The notes under the pieces: model-generated
Told to the model about the DNA's origin: nothing
Database searches by the model: none
Seen by the model: only the letters and a program-made list of their open reading frames with translations
Program-made: the position numbers and the translations under genes
Source of the DNA: Pyropia haitanensis
Taxonomy: Eukaryota > Rhodophyta > Bangiophyceae > Bangiales > Bangiaceae
Direction: 5' to 3'
NCBI GenBank assembly: GCA_008729055.1
Contig: SDUX01000006.1
Coordinates: 319,501-383,500 of the forward strand
DNA: 64,000 nucleotides
Part shown: one piece after another, positions 45,135-56,584 of the stretch
How positions within the stretch are numbered: the stretch's first letter is position 1
Layout: every line of letters begins with the position of its first letter

Positions 45135-47208
45135 TGGTGCATCTTCTTGTACTCAGCCGTACTGTGAGGCCGGCCAGGAGGCGCCCAGCATGCCCCCAGC
45201 TGAAATGGCAGGCCGCTCTGTGCTGGGTCGCCGGAAACGGGGGCTACAAGTCCCACCGCGTCCGCGGCCCCTCCGTTCATGCCCGAGGTGAGGTCACGCG
45301 GATCAATCGAGCAGTTGAGGGAGGCATTAAGGGAGGCTACATGCGTGAACCTGGCGGCGGTGCGTCGTTGCATGAGCACTTAAAATATACACAGCGGGCG
45401 CACCTCCAGCTGCGTGTGGCGGCACCGCGCCGCGCGGCGCGGCCCGTTACCTGCTGCCGCACCTGGTCTCCCGCACGCCCCTCCCATCGAGTCGCAGTGT
45501 GGCGGTACTACCCTGTGATGGAAGCGACTTCGGCCTGCCTCTCTCTCCTCTCACCTGAGTGGGCGGCCGAGGAGAGAGAAGCAGGCGAGGCAATGGCCAC
45601 GAGATCTGCGGTCCGGTGGTGCCGTCACCGTACGGGCCCGGGGGGGTCCAGGATCGTTTCTACGTTGGGCTGCGCAGCAATGGCGGGTGACGACGGGGAG
45701 CAGAGGATCCCGCGTGGTCGTGCCACTGGTGGACATTAGTTGCCGAGGGTGCGGTGACCAAAGGGAAGAGAGGCGGCGGGACACAGCGGCGGGAAGCTGA
45801 TATCGATTAAGGGGTGAAAGTGGCATTCAGCGGGGCGGCAAAAAAGGGGGGGCGCCATAGAGAGAGACGGGGAAACGAGGGGCAGACGCGTCGGTGCGCG
45901 CGTGCACCTTCGGGTGGGCTGTAGCGACGACAACCAAACCCAGACAGGGACGCGCGTCGGGCCGCCACAGGGAAAAGCTGGGCGCGGGGCGGGGGCGGGG
46001 GCATGAGCGACACTCACCACGGGGAAAGGTCGGCAAGGAGGAGCGGGGAGGATGCCGCGTCGTAGAGAGGGCAGCGGACGCAAGACGCGCCTGAGGGGGA
46101 TTGACCGACGCCGGCCACGGCGACGCCACCACAGCGGCCGCCCCGACGACAGCAACAATATCGATAGGTGGAATGGCGTGGGCGGGCGGCGGGGTCCCGC
46201 GGGGTGGAGGCGGGCCGCTCGCCGAGCACAAACCAACAAGGAGGGGGTGACATCACCGCGCTCCCCCCCCCCCCCCCCCCCCCCCCAGCAGGGCCCGATC
46301 GGGGGTGTGTACAGGCAGGCGTGTATGAATGAGCGGCGGGCGGGCCGGCGGGTGACGTCACACCCCCCCCCTGGCGGCGGCGAGAGGACGGCCGCGCGGC
46401 GCCAGCTGCGCGTTCCACGCCGCCGCCGCGCCACCGGGCGGCCGCGACGTTGGCGGCCGCGGCGCCGTCCGTCCCCCCCCCGACCACCACCCGCCCCACC
46501 CCCCCCCCCCCCCCGCCTGGTCGGTCATGTCATGATTGATGACGGCCCGCCTGCCTCCCGCCGCCGCCGCCGCCGCCGCCGCGCGTGGGCGGCGCGCCAG
46601 CCCGACGCGGCAGCCAACCACAGGCGCCACCAGCGGGGGCGGCTGACACGTACACCCCGCCACCCCGGTGGCGGGCTGACAGCTTGGCAGCCACGACGCG
46701 GCGGCCGGCCGGCCGCTGCCGCCGGGCTCCGGCCTGGCACGCACCGCTGCGCCGGCTGACAGCTGGAGGGACGGGCGGGGGGGGCGGCGGCGCGGCGGGC
46801 GCTCCACCGTCCCGGTCGCGCGGCCGCCCACCGCCGCGCGCGCCGACCGGCCGGCGCGCGCTGCCCCCCCCCCCCCCGTCCACCACCCCCGCGTGCAGGC
46901 TGTGCCGGCGCGCCGCGGCCGCGGGGGTGTGGTGGCGCCCCCACGCGGTGCGGGTGCGTCGGCCACCGCTGGTGCGGCACTGGCGGCGGTGGCGGTGATG
47001 AGACGCCCCCCGCCCCGCCGCGCCGCGCCCCATTGTTTCCGTCCCGCCCGCCCGCCCGCGGCGGCCGCGTCGTCGGCACGAGCTTGACGGTCGGCGCCGC
47101 GGCTGCGGCTCCCCGCTCCCCGCCCCCGCTCGGTCCCCCCGGTTTCCCCCTCTTGCCGGTCTTGCCCCCCGCTTCCCGCTCTTGCTCGTTTTCTCCCGCT
47201 TCCCCCCC

Positions 47209-47240
<32 letters not shown>

Positions 47241-47453
47241 GTTCGCCCCTCATCCGCCTGTACCCCTCCGTTGGCCACCCCGCCTTTTCCCCCCCCGGTC
47301 CCATTCCCCCTCCCTCTCGCTCTCTCCCCATCCTCCCGCTCTTCCCCCCCCCCCCCCCGCCTCCCCCCCCCCCCGTCTCCTCCCCTCTCCCTGTCCCGTC
47401 TCTGCCCCCACTTGCCCGTTCCACCCCCGTTCCCCCCCCCCCCCCCAACCACC
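45135..47453. other. Upstream region of the UbiA-FAD gene
   Basis: No confident gene. Frames on both strands are shadow-like. It contains C-runs at 46264-46286 and 46496-46515. A C15-T24 block at 47202-47240 lies about 215 bases before the ATG. Bases 47241-47453 are almost purely C/T on the plus strand, which may be the 5' UTR or core promoter. Confidence 0.4.
47202..47240. repeat. C15-T24 homopolymer pair in a pyrimidine tract
   Basis: A C-run passes directly into 24 T. The surrounding pyrimidine tract extends to the UbiA-FAD start codon. Similar T-runs precede the CBP80 start at 56520-56580. Confidence 0.8.
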
Positions 47454-48526
47454 ATGACCCTCGCAGCACCCCTCCTCCCCCTCCCCCACCCGACCACCCC
47501 CCCCTCCCCCTCCCGCCGCTGGCGCGCCGCCGTGGCGACGGCGCGCACGTGGCTCCCCCCCCCCCCCCCCCCGGCCCCCTCCTCCGCCTCCTCCGCACGC
47601 CCATGACGGTCATCTCTGCGCTCACCTACCTCGCCGGCGCGGTGGTGGCGGCGACCCCCCCCGCGACGCCCGCCCTCCGCGCGGCCTTCCCCGCCCCGCC
47701 GCCGCCCTTTTCCACCCGCGCCTTCCTCGCCGGCTACGCGTTTGTCCTCGCCACCCAGCTGATGACGCACGCGGCGGGGGAGGTGGCGGACGAGGCGACG
47801 GACGCGCTCAACGCGCACGCGACGCCACTGACGGGTGGCTCCCGGGTGCTGCGGGAGCGGCTCGTGCCGCGGCGGTCGGCGGCGGCGGCGGCGGTGGCGC
47901 TCGGCGCGGCGGCGGTCGCGCTGCTGGTCGTGGCGGTGCCGCGACGGGCGGCGCCGCTGGGCGCGGCCATGTGGCTCGGCGCGACGCAGTACGCCGGCCG
48001 CCCCGCCGCCCTCAACTACCACGCCGCCGGGGAGGTGGCCGCGGCGGTCATTACGAGCGTGTGGGTGCCCGCGTTTGGCGCCGCCGTCCAGTCGGCCGAC
48101 TATGCGGGGACGCCGCCGCTGGGGCGGGTCGACCCCCGCCTGGCGGTGCTGACGGTGCCGCCCTTCCTCGTCAAGGTCGGCCTCTTCCTCGTCCTCAACG
48201 CCGCCGACCGGCGGGCGGACTGGCAGGCCCGCAAAATCACCGCCGCGGTCGTGCTCGGCGACGCGGGCGTCGCGGTCGCCCACGGGGTGCTGCTCGTCGC
48301 GGCCTACGCCGCCGCCCTCGGGCTGTGGGCGGCGGGGGTGGCCAGCCCGTGGGTCGTCGCGGGCGTCCTCGCCACCGCGCCGGCGGGGTTTGCCACGACG
48401 CGCGCGCTGTGGGGGGCGCCCGCCTGGCGGCACGGGGGGGGCGCCAAGGCCGCCGGGGGGGGGGGGCGGGCGGGGGCACCGCCACCGCCGCCACCGCCGC
48501 CACCGCCGCCGCGTCCGCCGCCGCCT

Positions 48527-48570
<44 letters not shown>

Positions 48571-48890
48571 TCCTCCCCACGCCGCCCCACCCCCCGCCCC
48601 CCCCGGCCGCGGCCGGCGGCGAGCGCCATCACCGCGGCCGCCGCCGCGGCGGTGGCCACCCTACGCGGGGCGCTCCCCCCCCCCCCCACCCCCCCTACCG
48701 CCTCGACGCGCCCATCCTAGGCGGTGCGCTCGGCCACTCGGCGGCGGTGACGGTGCCCGTCGTTGCCGACGCGCTCGTCCGTGCCGTCGCGGCGCGGCGG
48801 CTGGCGCCCGTGTCCGTGCCGGCCGCGTTTGGCGGCGTGTTTTTGTGGCTCGTTGGCCGGAATTTTTGGGGCGCCCGCGCGCGGGGGCGC

Positions 48891-48936
<46 letters not shown>

Positions 48937-50130
48937 CCGCCGCTGCTGCCGCCGCCGCGGCGGTGGCGGCAGAGGTGGCGGCGGCAGAGGCGGCGGAGGA
49001 GGGGGGGGGGGGGGGGGTGCCACGGTGGGAGGTGCCGCCGCGGCAGGCGGGTGGGTGGGTGCGCCAATGTCCGCGGCGGCTGGCGGCGGCGGTGGTGGCG
49101 GCGGCGGCAGTGGTGGTGGCGGTGGCGTCGGTGGCGGCGGTGGCGGTGGCGGTAGCGGCGGCGGTGGTGGTGGCGGCGGCGGTGGTGGTGGCGGCGGTGG
49201 TGGCGGCGGTGGCGGCGGTGGCGGTGGCGGTGGCGGTGGCGGTGGCGGTGGCAACCGCACGCCTGCGCCCCCCCTGCCGGCCGCGACGCTCTCTGCCGAA
49301 GTCGCCGCGTCGGGCATCCCCCCCGACGCGAACCGCGTGCTCATTGTCGGCGCCGGCGTTGGTGGCCTCGCCACCGGCATTGCGCTGGCACAGCTGGGCA
49401 TCCCCGTTACGGTCCTGGAGCGCCGCCCGCCGCCGGCCGAGTGGCCGCCCGGCGCGGCGGGCGCGGACCTTGCGCTGTGGCCGGCGGGGGTGGGCGCGCT
49501 CGCCGCCCTCGGCGTGCGACGGCGGGTGGTGGAGGGCGCGTCCCGCCGCGTGTCGACGGTGCATATGGTGGAGGTGGATGGAGGGGATGGGGGGGGGGGG
49601 GGGGGGGTGGGGGGGGTAGCCGACCCTGGTGGGGGGGGGGGGGGGGTGGGGGGGGGGGGCGGCGGCGCCGACGCCGTGGACGTGGCGCAGCGGTTTGGGA
49701 CGGACCTCGCGGGGGGGGGGGTGACGCCGCTGACGCGGGTGGACATGGACGCTGTGACGGCGGGGACGGGCGTCGGCGGCCGGGGGGGGCCGACGCCCCC
49801 GCCGCCGTCCTTGCCGCCGCCGCCGCCGCCGCCACCGCCACCGCCGGCGGCGGCAGTGCCGACGCCGCCGACGGGGTTGGTGGCGGCGCCGCCGCGGTGG
49901 CGGCGGCGGAGGCGGCGGCGGCGGCGGCGGCGGCGGCGCCGTCGGCGGCCGGCCAGTGGGATGGCTGCTTCCGCCTGCTCCCCCGGTCGGCGCTCCTCTC
50001 CGCCCTCCACGCGCTGTGCCCGCCCGGCCTGGTGCGGTACGACACGCCCGTCGTGGCGGTTGCGGACGGCTCGGCCGGCGGTGGTGGCGACGCCGACGGC
50101 GGCGGTGGGGGTGGTGGCGGTGGCGGTGGC

Positions 50131-50165
<35 letters not shown>

Positions 50166-50554
50166 TGCGGGTGCCGCCGCCGGCGGGCCGTCGCCGTCGC
50201 TCGCGACGGTCACCCTCGCGGACGGCACGGTGCTCGGCGCGCGGCTGGTGGTGGGCGCCGACGGGCCACGGTCGGTGGTGCGGGCGGCGGTGCCGGCCGC
50301 CGCCGCGGCGGGCGGGCCGGCGTACGCGGGGGAGGTGTGCTACCGGGGGCTCCTCTCCTTCCCGCCCGCCCCTGCGGCCACGGCCGGGGGGGGGAGGGGG
50401 GGGTGTCGCCCGCCATCCCGCTGCAGGCACTCGCCGCGGCGGGGGCGGGCACCGACGGCCGGCGGATGGTGCTGGCGTACGCGGATGGGCTCCGCGCGTC
50501 GTGGGGGACGCTCACCCCAGACGCCGCCGAGTGCTACTGGTGGGTCAAGGTGCT

Positions 50555-50602
<48 letters not shown>

Positions 50603-50666
50603 TGCAGTGGCGGCGTCGCCGGCTGCGGGCGGGGGTGGCCACGCCCACCGCGGCCGCCGTGGCGGT

Positions 50667-50697
<31 letters not shown>

Positions 50698-51275
50698 TCT
50701 CGCGGTCCGCCCTCGACGCTCTGTCGGCGTCGTGGCCACCGGTGCTGCGGGCGCTCGCGGCGGGGACCCCCCCCTCGCGGGTGTACGTGCACCCGATCGA
50801 GGGCCCCCCCCCCCCCCCCCCCTGGTGGACGGCGGTGCACCCCCTCGGCCGCCTCCGCCGCCACGCCGCCCCCGCCTGGTCGGGCCTCCGCACCGTCCTC
50901 CTCGGCGACGCGGCGCACCCCGTGACGCCCAACACGGGCCAAGGCGCGGGCCTCGCGCTGGGCGACGCGCTGACGCTCGCCACCGCGGTGGCCCGCCACT
51001 GGGCCACCGCCGACGGGCCGGTCGAGGCGGTCGCCGCGTACGAGGCGGCGCGGCGGCCGCCGGCGGCGGCGGTGGCGGCGGAAGCGGCACGGCAGCTGGC
51101 GGTGGGGCAAGCCCGGGGGGGGGGGGCGCGGCTCCGCGCGGTGGCGCTCCGCTGGGTGCCGCGGGGGGTGCTCGTGGGGGGGCTCCGCCGCACCGCCGCC
51201 GTGGGGGGGGGGGGGGGGGTCGCCGCGTTTGTGGCGGCAAGGGAAGCGGTGCGGGGGGGGCGGCCGGCCGGTTGA
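47454..51275 (+). CDS. UbiA-family prenyltransferase fused to an FAD-dependent monooxygenase
   Basis: ATG 47454 and TGA 51273-51275 enclose about 1,270 residues. The N-terminal half is membrane-bound, like MenA/UBIAD1. GEVADEATDALN near 47775 and LNAADRRADWQARK near 48196 sit where UbiA enzymes carry their two Asp-rich, prenyl-diphosphate-binding motifs. LNYHAAGEV lies between them. After a poly-Gly linker (49080-49255) comes an FAD enzyme: RVLIVGAGVGGLATGIALA at 49337, VVGADGPRSVVR at 50248 and VLLGDAAHPVTPNTGQGAG at 50896. UbiA proteins attach isoprenoid chains to aromatic rings; the FAD family hydroxylates or epoxidises. Frames change at runs 47555-47572, 48675-48695, 49001-49017, 49782-49789 and 50386-50403. 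ATG 49067 could start a separate FAD gene, but there is no ordinary spacer between the halves. The substrate is unknown. Confidence 0.78.
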
Positions 51276-51683
51276 GGGGGGGTGCGTGGGGGGGGGGGGG
51301 GGGGGGCGGGTTTTTTTTTTGGAGGGGGGGGGGGGTCGCCACGGCGACCGGCTTAACTCTTTTTTTTTTTTTTTTTTTTTCGTTTTGGTTGCGACGGGGG
51401 CGCGTACTGCCGCCGTCGTCGGGCTCTTGTCCCGGGGGGGATGAACGGCCGCCGCCGTTGGCGGCGCTACGAATGGCGGCGACAGCCGTGGACCGTGGCG
51501 CCCGTGGCGGTGGTGGTTCCAAACGGCTACGGTAGTCACAGCCAGTGGGTAAAGACTTGCAGCGGCGTGCTGGCGCATTCCCTCCCTTCCCCCCCCCCCC
51601 CCACCCCCTCCCCCACCCAACGCACCGTCCTTCCCCTGTCCACACTGCCGTGTCCAACGCCCCCTCGCCCACCCCACCCTCCC
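51276..51683. other. Spacer between convergent UbiA-FAD and RRP1 genes
   Basis: No gene. G-runs follow the UbiA-FAD stop, then a T-run of about 20 at 51360-51380 and T/G-rich sequence, consistent with its 3' UTR. Bases 51580-51690 are C-rich. Confidence 0.5.
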
Positions 51684-51813
51684 TCACACCGACACGCCCA
51701 GCTTCATCGCCACCACCTTGACGCGCTTCGCGGTGGCGTACAGGCCACGCCGGCCCGCGGCGGGGATGCCCTCCGCGCCCGCCGCGGCAAACACCGCCTC
51801 GTACAGCGCCGCG

Positions 51814-51850
<37 letters not shown>

Positions 51851-54326
51851 GTGATGCTGCCGCCGCGGCGTCGCCGCCGCTGCCGCCACCACCGTCGCGG
51901 CTGCTCGGGGCAGCCGTCGTCGTCGGGGTGGACGTTGCGGCGACCGCCTCGGCGGCCTCGGCCAGCGCCGCCCGCGCGCGCGTGCCGAGCACCGCGTCGC
52001 GGCCCCCGCCAAACGCCGCGGCGGTGAGGAGCGGACCGGCGAGGGCGGCGAGCCCCCCCCCCACGCGACGCCGCCGCGGGCGGCGGGGACCAGCACCAGC
52101 CGCGGGTACGCGTCGAGGAGGTGCAGCACGACGCCGCGGCCGCCCGTGTCCTTGTGCGCGTCGAGGAGCGAGCGGAAGACGCCGGCTAGGCCGGTGGCGG
52201 CCGCCACCGCCGCGGCTGGGGCCGCCGCGTCGACGACGCGCGCCACGCCGGCGGCGGCGACTGCCGAGATGGTGGCGTACACCTTGTCCAGCCGCAGCCG
52301 GTCGAGGCCCGCCCACGCGACGCCAATCTCGTCGAGCAGCAGCGCGACGGTCGGCCAGCCGCCGGCGGTCGCGGCGGTCGCGAGGCGCGTCGCGAGGGCG
52401 GTCGAGGCGGCGTCGCCGTCGGCCATCCAGAGGGCGTAGAGGAGGGCGCGGGTGAGCTTGCGCGCGTCGAGGGCGGATAGGGCGCCGCCAGCGAGCAGGG
52501 GCGACGCCTTGCGCAGTGCACGGAGGCGCAGCGCGGGGAGCGTGGACGCCAGCGCGTGCACGAGGGGGTGCCGGACGCCCTTGTGGGTGATCGCCACGGA
52601 CGAGAGGGCCACCTGTGGGACGGGGGGGGGGGGCGCCGCGGCGGGCGCGGCCGACGCGTCCATGGCCGTGTCGTCCGCGGGGGGGGGCGCAGCGGGGGAC
52701 CCTGCCGGCGGCTCGGCCTCCACCTCCATGGGCGCGTCCACAGGCGCAGCGGGGGCGCCCGTCGCGTCCGCGGCAGCGTCGTCTGCGGGAGGGGTGGCGG
52801 CGGCCGCCGCCACCGGCTTGGCTACCTCGTCCATGGGCGCGTCCTCAGGCGCAGCGGGGGTGCCCGCCGCGGCGTCGTCGACGGCAGCGTCATCCACAGC
52901 ATCAGAGGGGGTGGCCACCGCTGCCTGGTCGGCGGCATCGTCCACAGCAGCAGCAGGGGTGGCCGCCTCTGCTTCGTCGACGGCAGCGTCACCCACAGCA
53001 GCAGCGGGGATGGCAACCGCTGCCTTGTCGGCGGCATCGTCCACAGCGGCAGCGGGGGTGGCCGCCTCTGCTTCGTCGGCGGCCGCATCCACGTCCATCA
53101 CAGCCTCCACTGCTGCAGCGGGAGACTCTGCAGCGGGAGAGGGGGTGGCTACCGTTGCTTCGCGGGCGGCAGCGTCGTCCACAATGGCAGCGGGAGTAGC
53201 CACCGCTGCCTCGACGGCGGCAGCATCCGCAACGGCAGCGCGGGTGGCCGCCGCTGCCTCGCCAGCGGCAGCTTCCACGTCCATCGCAGCCTCCACTGCG
53301 GCGGTGGGAGCGCCCGCAGCGGCAGCAGGGGCAGCCGCCGAGTCCTCGTCGGTGGAGTCCAAGTCAATCACAGCCCCTGCCGCAGCGGCGGGATTGCCCA
53401 CAGCGGCAGCGGGGGTGGCCGCCGCCGTCTTGCCGGCGGCAGCCGCCTCGTCGGCGGCACCGTCCACGTCCATTATAGCCTCCACCTCGGCGGTCGCGGC
53501 GTTCGCGCCGGCCGCCGCATCAGCCGCCGCCGCCGCGGCGTTGGCAGCGGCGGTGGCGGCGGTGGCGGCGGTGGCGGCGATGGCGGCGGTGGCGGCGGCG
53601 GTGGCCTCCTTGGCCCCTGGCTGGGGGGTGGCCGCAGCTGCAGTGGCGGGGGTGGAGGGGGCGGCGGCATCGGGCGGGGGGGCGACGACGTCCGTGGCAC
53701 CTGGCGCGGGCGCGTCGGCGGGCGCGTCGGCGGGCGCGGCCACCTCGGACGGCTGCGGGGGAGTCGGCGCTGCCCCGGCGGGGGTGGCCTCGGCGGTCGC
53801 CCCCGCGGCAGGCGACGGGAGTGCTGCCTTTGCAGGCGTCTTGGCGGCAGCCTTGGCACGCGTCATGGGGGCGGCCTTGGCACACGTTGTAGGGGCGACC
53901 TTGGCACGCGCCGCGGGTGCTGCCTTGGCAGGTGTCGTGGGGGCCGCCTTGGCATGTGTCGTGGGGGCCGCCTTGGCAGGTGTCGTGGGGGCCGCCTTGG
54001 GAGGCGCTGCCGGGGCCGCCTTGGTAGGCGTCGTGGGGGCCGCCTTGGGAGGCGCTGCCGGGGCCGCCTTGGTAGGCGTCGTGGGAGCCGCCTTGGTAGG
54101 CGTTGCGGGGGCGGCCTTCGTAGGCACCGCCGGGGTCGCAGGGGTAGGCGACTTGGACGCGACCGTGGCGGGCGACTTGGCCGCCGCGTCCTTAGCCGAC
54201 GCCTCCTTTGCCACCGCCGCAGCCACCGCCGCGGACACGGCGGCCGACGCGGGCGACGGGGCGGCCGGCGCGGCGGCACCAGCCGGCGCCGCTGCTGCAT
54301 CGGCGGGCCTCTTGGCCGCCGCCGCC

Positions 54327-54357
<31 letters not shown>

Positions 54358-55642
54358 CCGCCCGGGCGCCCGCCTTGGCGACGGGCGCCTTGGCAATGGT
54401 GCGCGCGGGGCCGCCGGGTGCACCCGCAGCGCGCTTGGGCGTCGCCGCCGCTGCCGCCGCCGCCGCCACCTTGGCGGGCGTCTTGGCCGCCGGCACGGCG
54501 CGCGTCTGGGCCGCCACGACGGCCGCCGCGGTCGCCGCCGCCGCGGCGACCGCCGCGTCCTTGGCGGGCGCGGCGGGCACCGGCTTGGCCGCCGCCGCCG
54601 CCGCCGCCGCGCGCGTCTGCGCCGATGCCTTGACCGCCGCCCGCGCCGCCACCGCCGCCGTCGCGGCGACCGCCGCCGGCCCGGCGGGCGCGCGGGGAGC
54701 CGGCTTGGCCAGAGCCGCCGCCCCCGTCGCCGCGGTCGCCGCCTTGGCGCGCGTCTGCGCCGCCGCGGCGGCCGCGGCGGTCGCCGCCTCCGCCGCCGCC
54801 GCCGTCGCCTTGGCGCGCGTCTTTGCCGCCACCTTGGCCGCGGATGACGCCGCTGCCGCGGCCGCCGCGGCCGCCTCGGCGGGCGTCTTGCGCGCGGGCG
54901 TGGCGGCCGCCCCCGCCTTGGCGCCCACTTTGGCCGCGGGCGTCTTGGCAATGGTGCGCGCCGGGCCGCCGGGGGTAGCGGCTGCCCGCTTGGGCGTCGC
55001 CGCTGCTGCCGCTGCAGCCGGCTTGGCAGGCGTCTTGAGCCCCGACTTGGACGCCGCTGCTGCGGCCTTGGCGGGTGTCTTGGGCGGCGGCTTGGCTGCC
55101 GCCGCCTTGGCAGGCGTTTTGGTCGGCGGCTTGGCCGCCGCCGGTGCCGCAGCCGCCGCCTTGGCGGGCGTCTTGAGCGCCGCCTTGGGCGCCGCCGCCG
55201 CCGCCGCCGCCGGCTTGGCAGGCGTCTTGGCCGGCGTCTTGGCCGCCGCCGCCGCCGCCGGCTTGGCAGGCGTCTTGGCCGGCGTCTTGGCCGCTGCCGC
55301 CGCCGGCTTGGCAGGCGTCTTGGCCGGCGTCTTGGCCGCTGCCGCCGCCGGCTTGGCAGGCGTCTTGGCCGGCGTCTTGGCCGACGCCTTGGCCGCCGCC
55401 GTCTTGGCCGCGGGCGTCTTGGCAATGGTGCGCGCGGGGCCGCCAGGGGCACCCGCCGCCCGCTTGGCCGGCGTCGCCGCCGCCGCCGCCGCTGGCGTCG
55501 CCGTGGCCGCCGCCCCCGCCGTCCGCTTGGCCGGCGTTGCGGCGGACCGGCGGGCCGGCGCGGGGGTGCTGGGGGGAGACGCCCCGCCGGGGGGGGTGGG
55601 CGGTTTGGGCGGCGCCGTTGCGCTGCGGGTGGCGTAGCCCAT
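51684..55642 (-). CDS. RRP1: RRP1/Nop52 rRNA-processing protein with a histone H1-like N-terminus
   Basis: ATG 55640-55642 and TGA 51684-51686 give about 1,319 residues. Residues 20-600 are Lys/Ala/Pro/Thr-rich with many copies of KTPAKPAAAAA and later TPTKAAPTTP, like histone H1 tails. An acidic Ala-rich part with MDVD and IDLDSTDEDS repeats follows. The C-terminal part holds the Nop52 signatures RALLYALWMADGD near 52430 and LDRLRLDKVYATIS near 52280, and ends GRRGLYATAKRVKVV. A C10 run at 52053-52062 breaks the frame inside this domain. RRP1 acts in the nucleolus in maturation of pre-60S ribosomes and ITS cleavage. The basic N-terminus would bind nucleic acid; placing such a tail before, rather than after, the RRP1 domain is unusual. 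It shares a 0.9-kb upstream region with CBP80. Confidence 0.85.
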
Positions 55643-56584
55643 GACGACGCGCGGTCGGGGGGCGGACGAGGCGGCGAGCAGAAGGGGGGGGCAGGGAGCA
55701 GAGCAAACGGGACACCAGGTCTTGCCGAGCGGCGGACCCGCAGCCGCGGCACGTCCACAGGAAGCACACGCAGCAGGTGAGCCGACTGTCCGTCCAGCGC
55801 TTGCAGAGGAGGTGGCAGGGGGGTGGAGGGGGCGGCCGCACCGCGCCCGACGCGGCCGCGGCGTCCACACCCGCCGCGGACGGCAGCAGCAGTGCACCAG
55901 ACCCGCCAACGGCGACGACGACGGCGACGACCGTGGTGACCACACCCCGGTCACGGCCGCCGCTCGGCCACCGCGCGCGTTTCGCGGGCGGAACGCGGCG
56001 GATCCGGCCCGTCCGAGAAGGGGCGTTGGAGAGGGGGGGGGGGGGGCCTCTTTTTTGCAAATGCCAGCCAATCGGACGCCGGTGCAGCGGGGACCCCCCC
56101 AGGCGGGCGCCGCTGAGGGGGGCGCCCGGAATGACGCGGTGAGCGGGCCGCCGCCTTCGCCGCGACCGCGGCTTGGCGGCGGCTGCGGCGGCGTGCCCGC
56201 CCCCACCCCACCCCGTCCCCCCCGCGGGTCGGCGGCTGGGGCACCCATCCACGGCCATTCCCCCCCCCTCCCCCCCTTTCCCTCTCCTTGGCGTCGCGCA
56301 CGCGGCGGACGGTTGTGGTGGTGGTGGCCGCGATGGACAACGACCGGGGTCGCCGGCAGCGGTACGTCGGGGCTGCCTCTTTTTTTTTTTCTTCGGTGTC
56401 CTGTGGCGGTGGCGGCCTGAGCGTCCTCGTCTGGCAGCTTGCCTGTGTGGACAGGGGCTACCGCCTGAGTTTTTCCGTTCTGTTTGGGGTGGTTGGGGTG
56501 CTGACGTTGGTGCGGTTTGTCCGTGGGGTGTTGCCTCCCGTTTCTTGACTGGTTTTTTTTTTGCTTTTTTTTTTTGTCTTGCGC
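55643..56584. promoter_or_regulatory. Shared upstream region of divergent RRP1 and CBP80 genes
   Basis: The two start codons face away from each other across 942 bases, so this must contain both promoters. The only notable features are T-runs joined by GC at 56548-56574, ending about 10 bases before the CBP80 ATG, and a C-rich block at 56258-56285. No TATA-like box was identified. Confidence 0.45.

Noticed and set aside
44957..45379. Minus-strand frame of 140 codons overlapping element C's right end
   Set aside because: The repeated peptide VKNWCQTDT in other frames comes from the element's inverted-repeat DNA, so these frames reflect the repeat and not a gene.
55690..55830. Cys-rich minus-strand peptide upstream of RRP1 (CCVCFLWTCRGCG)
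   Set aside because: It lies in a different frame from RRP1, has no start or splice signal, and the Cys spacing fits no family I know.
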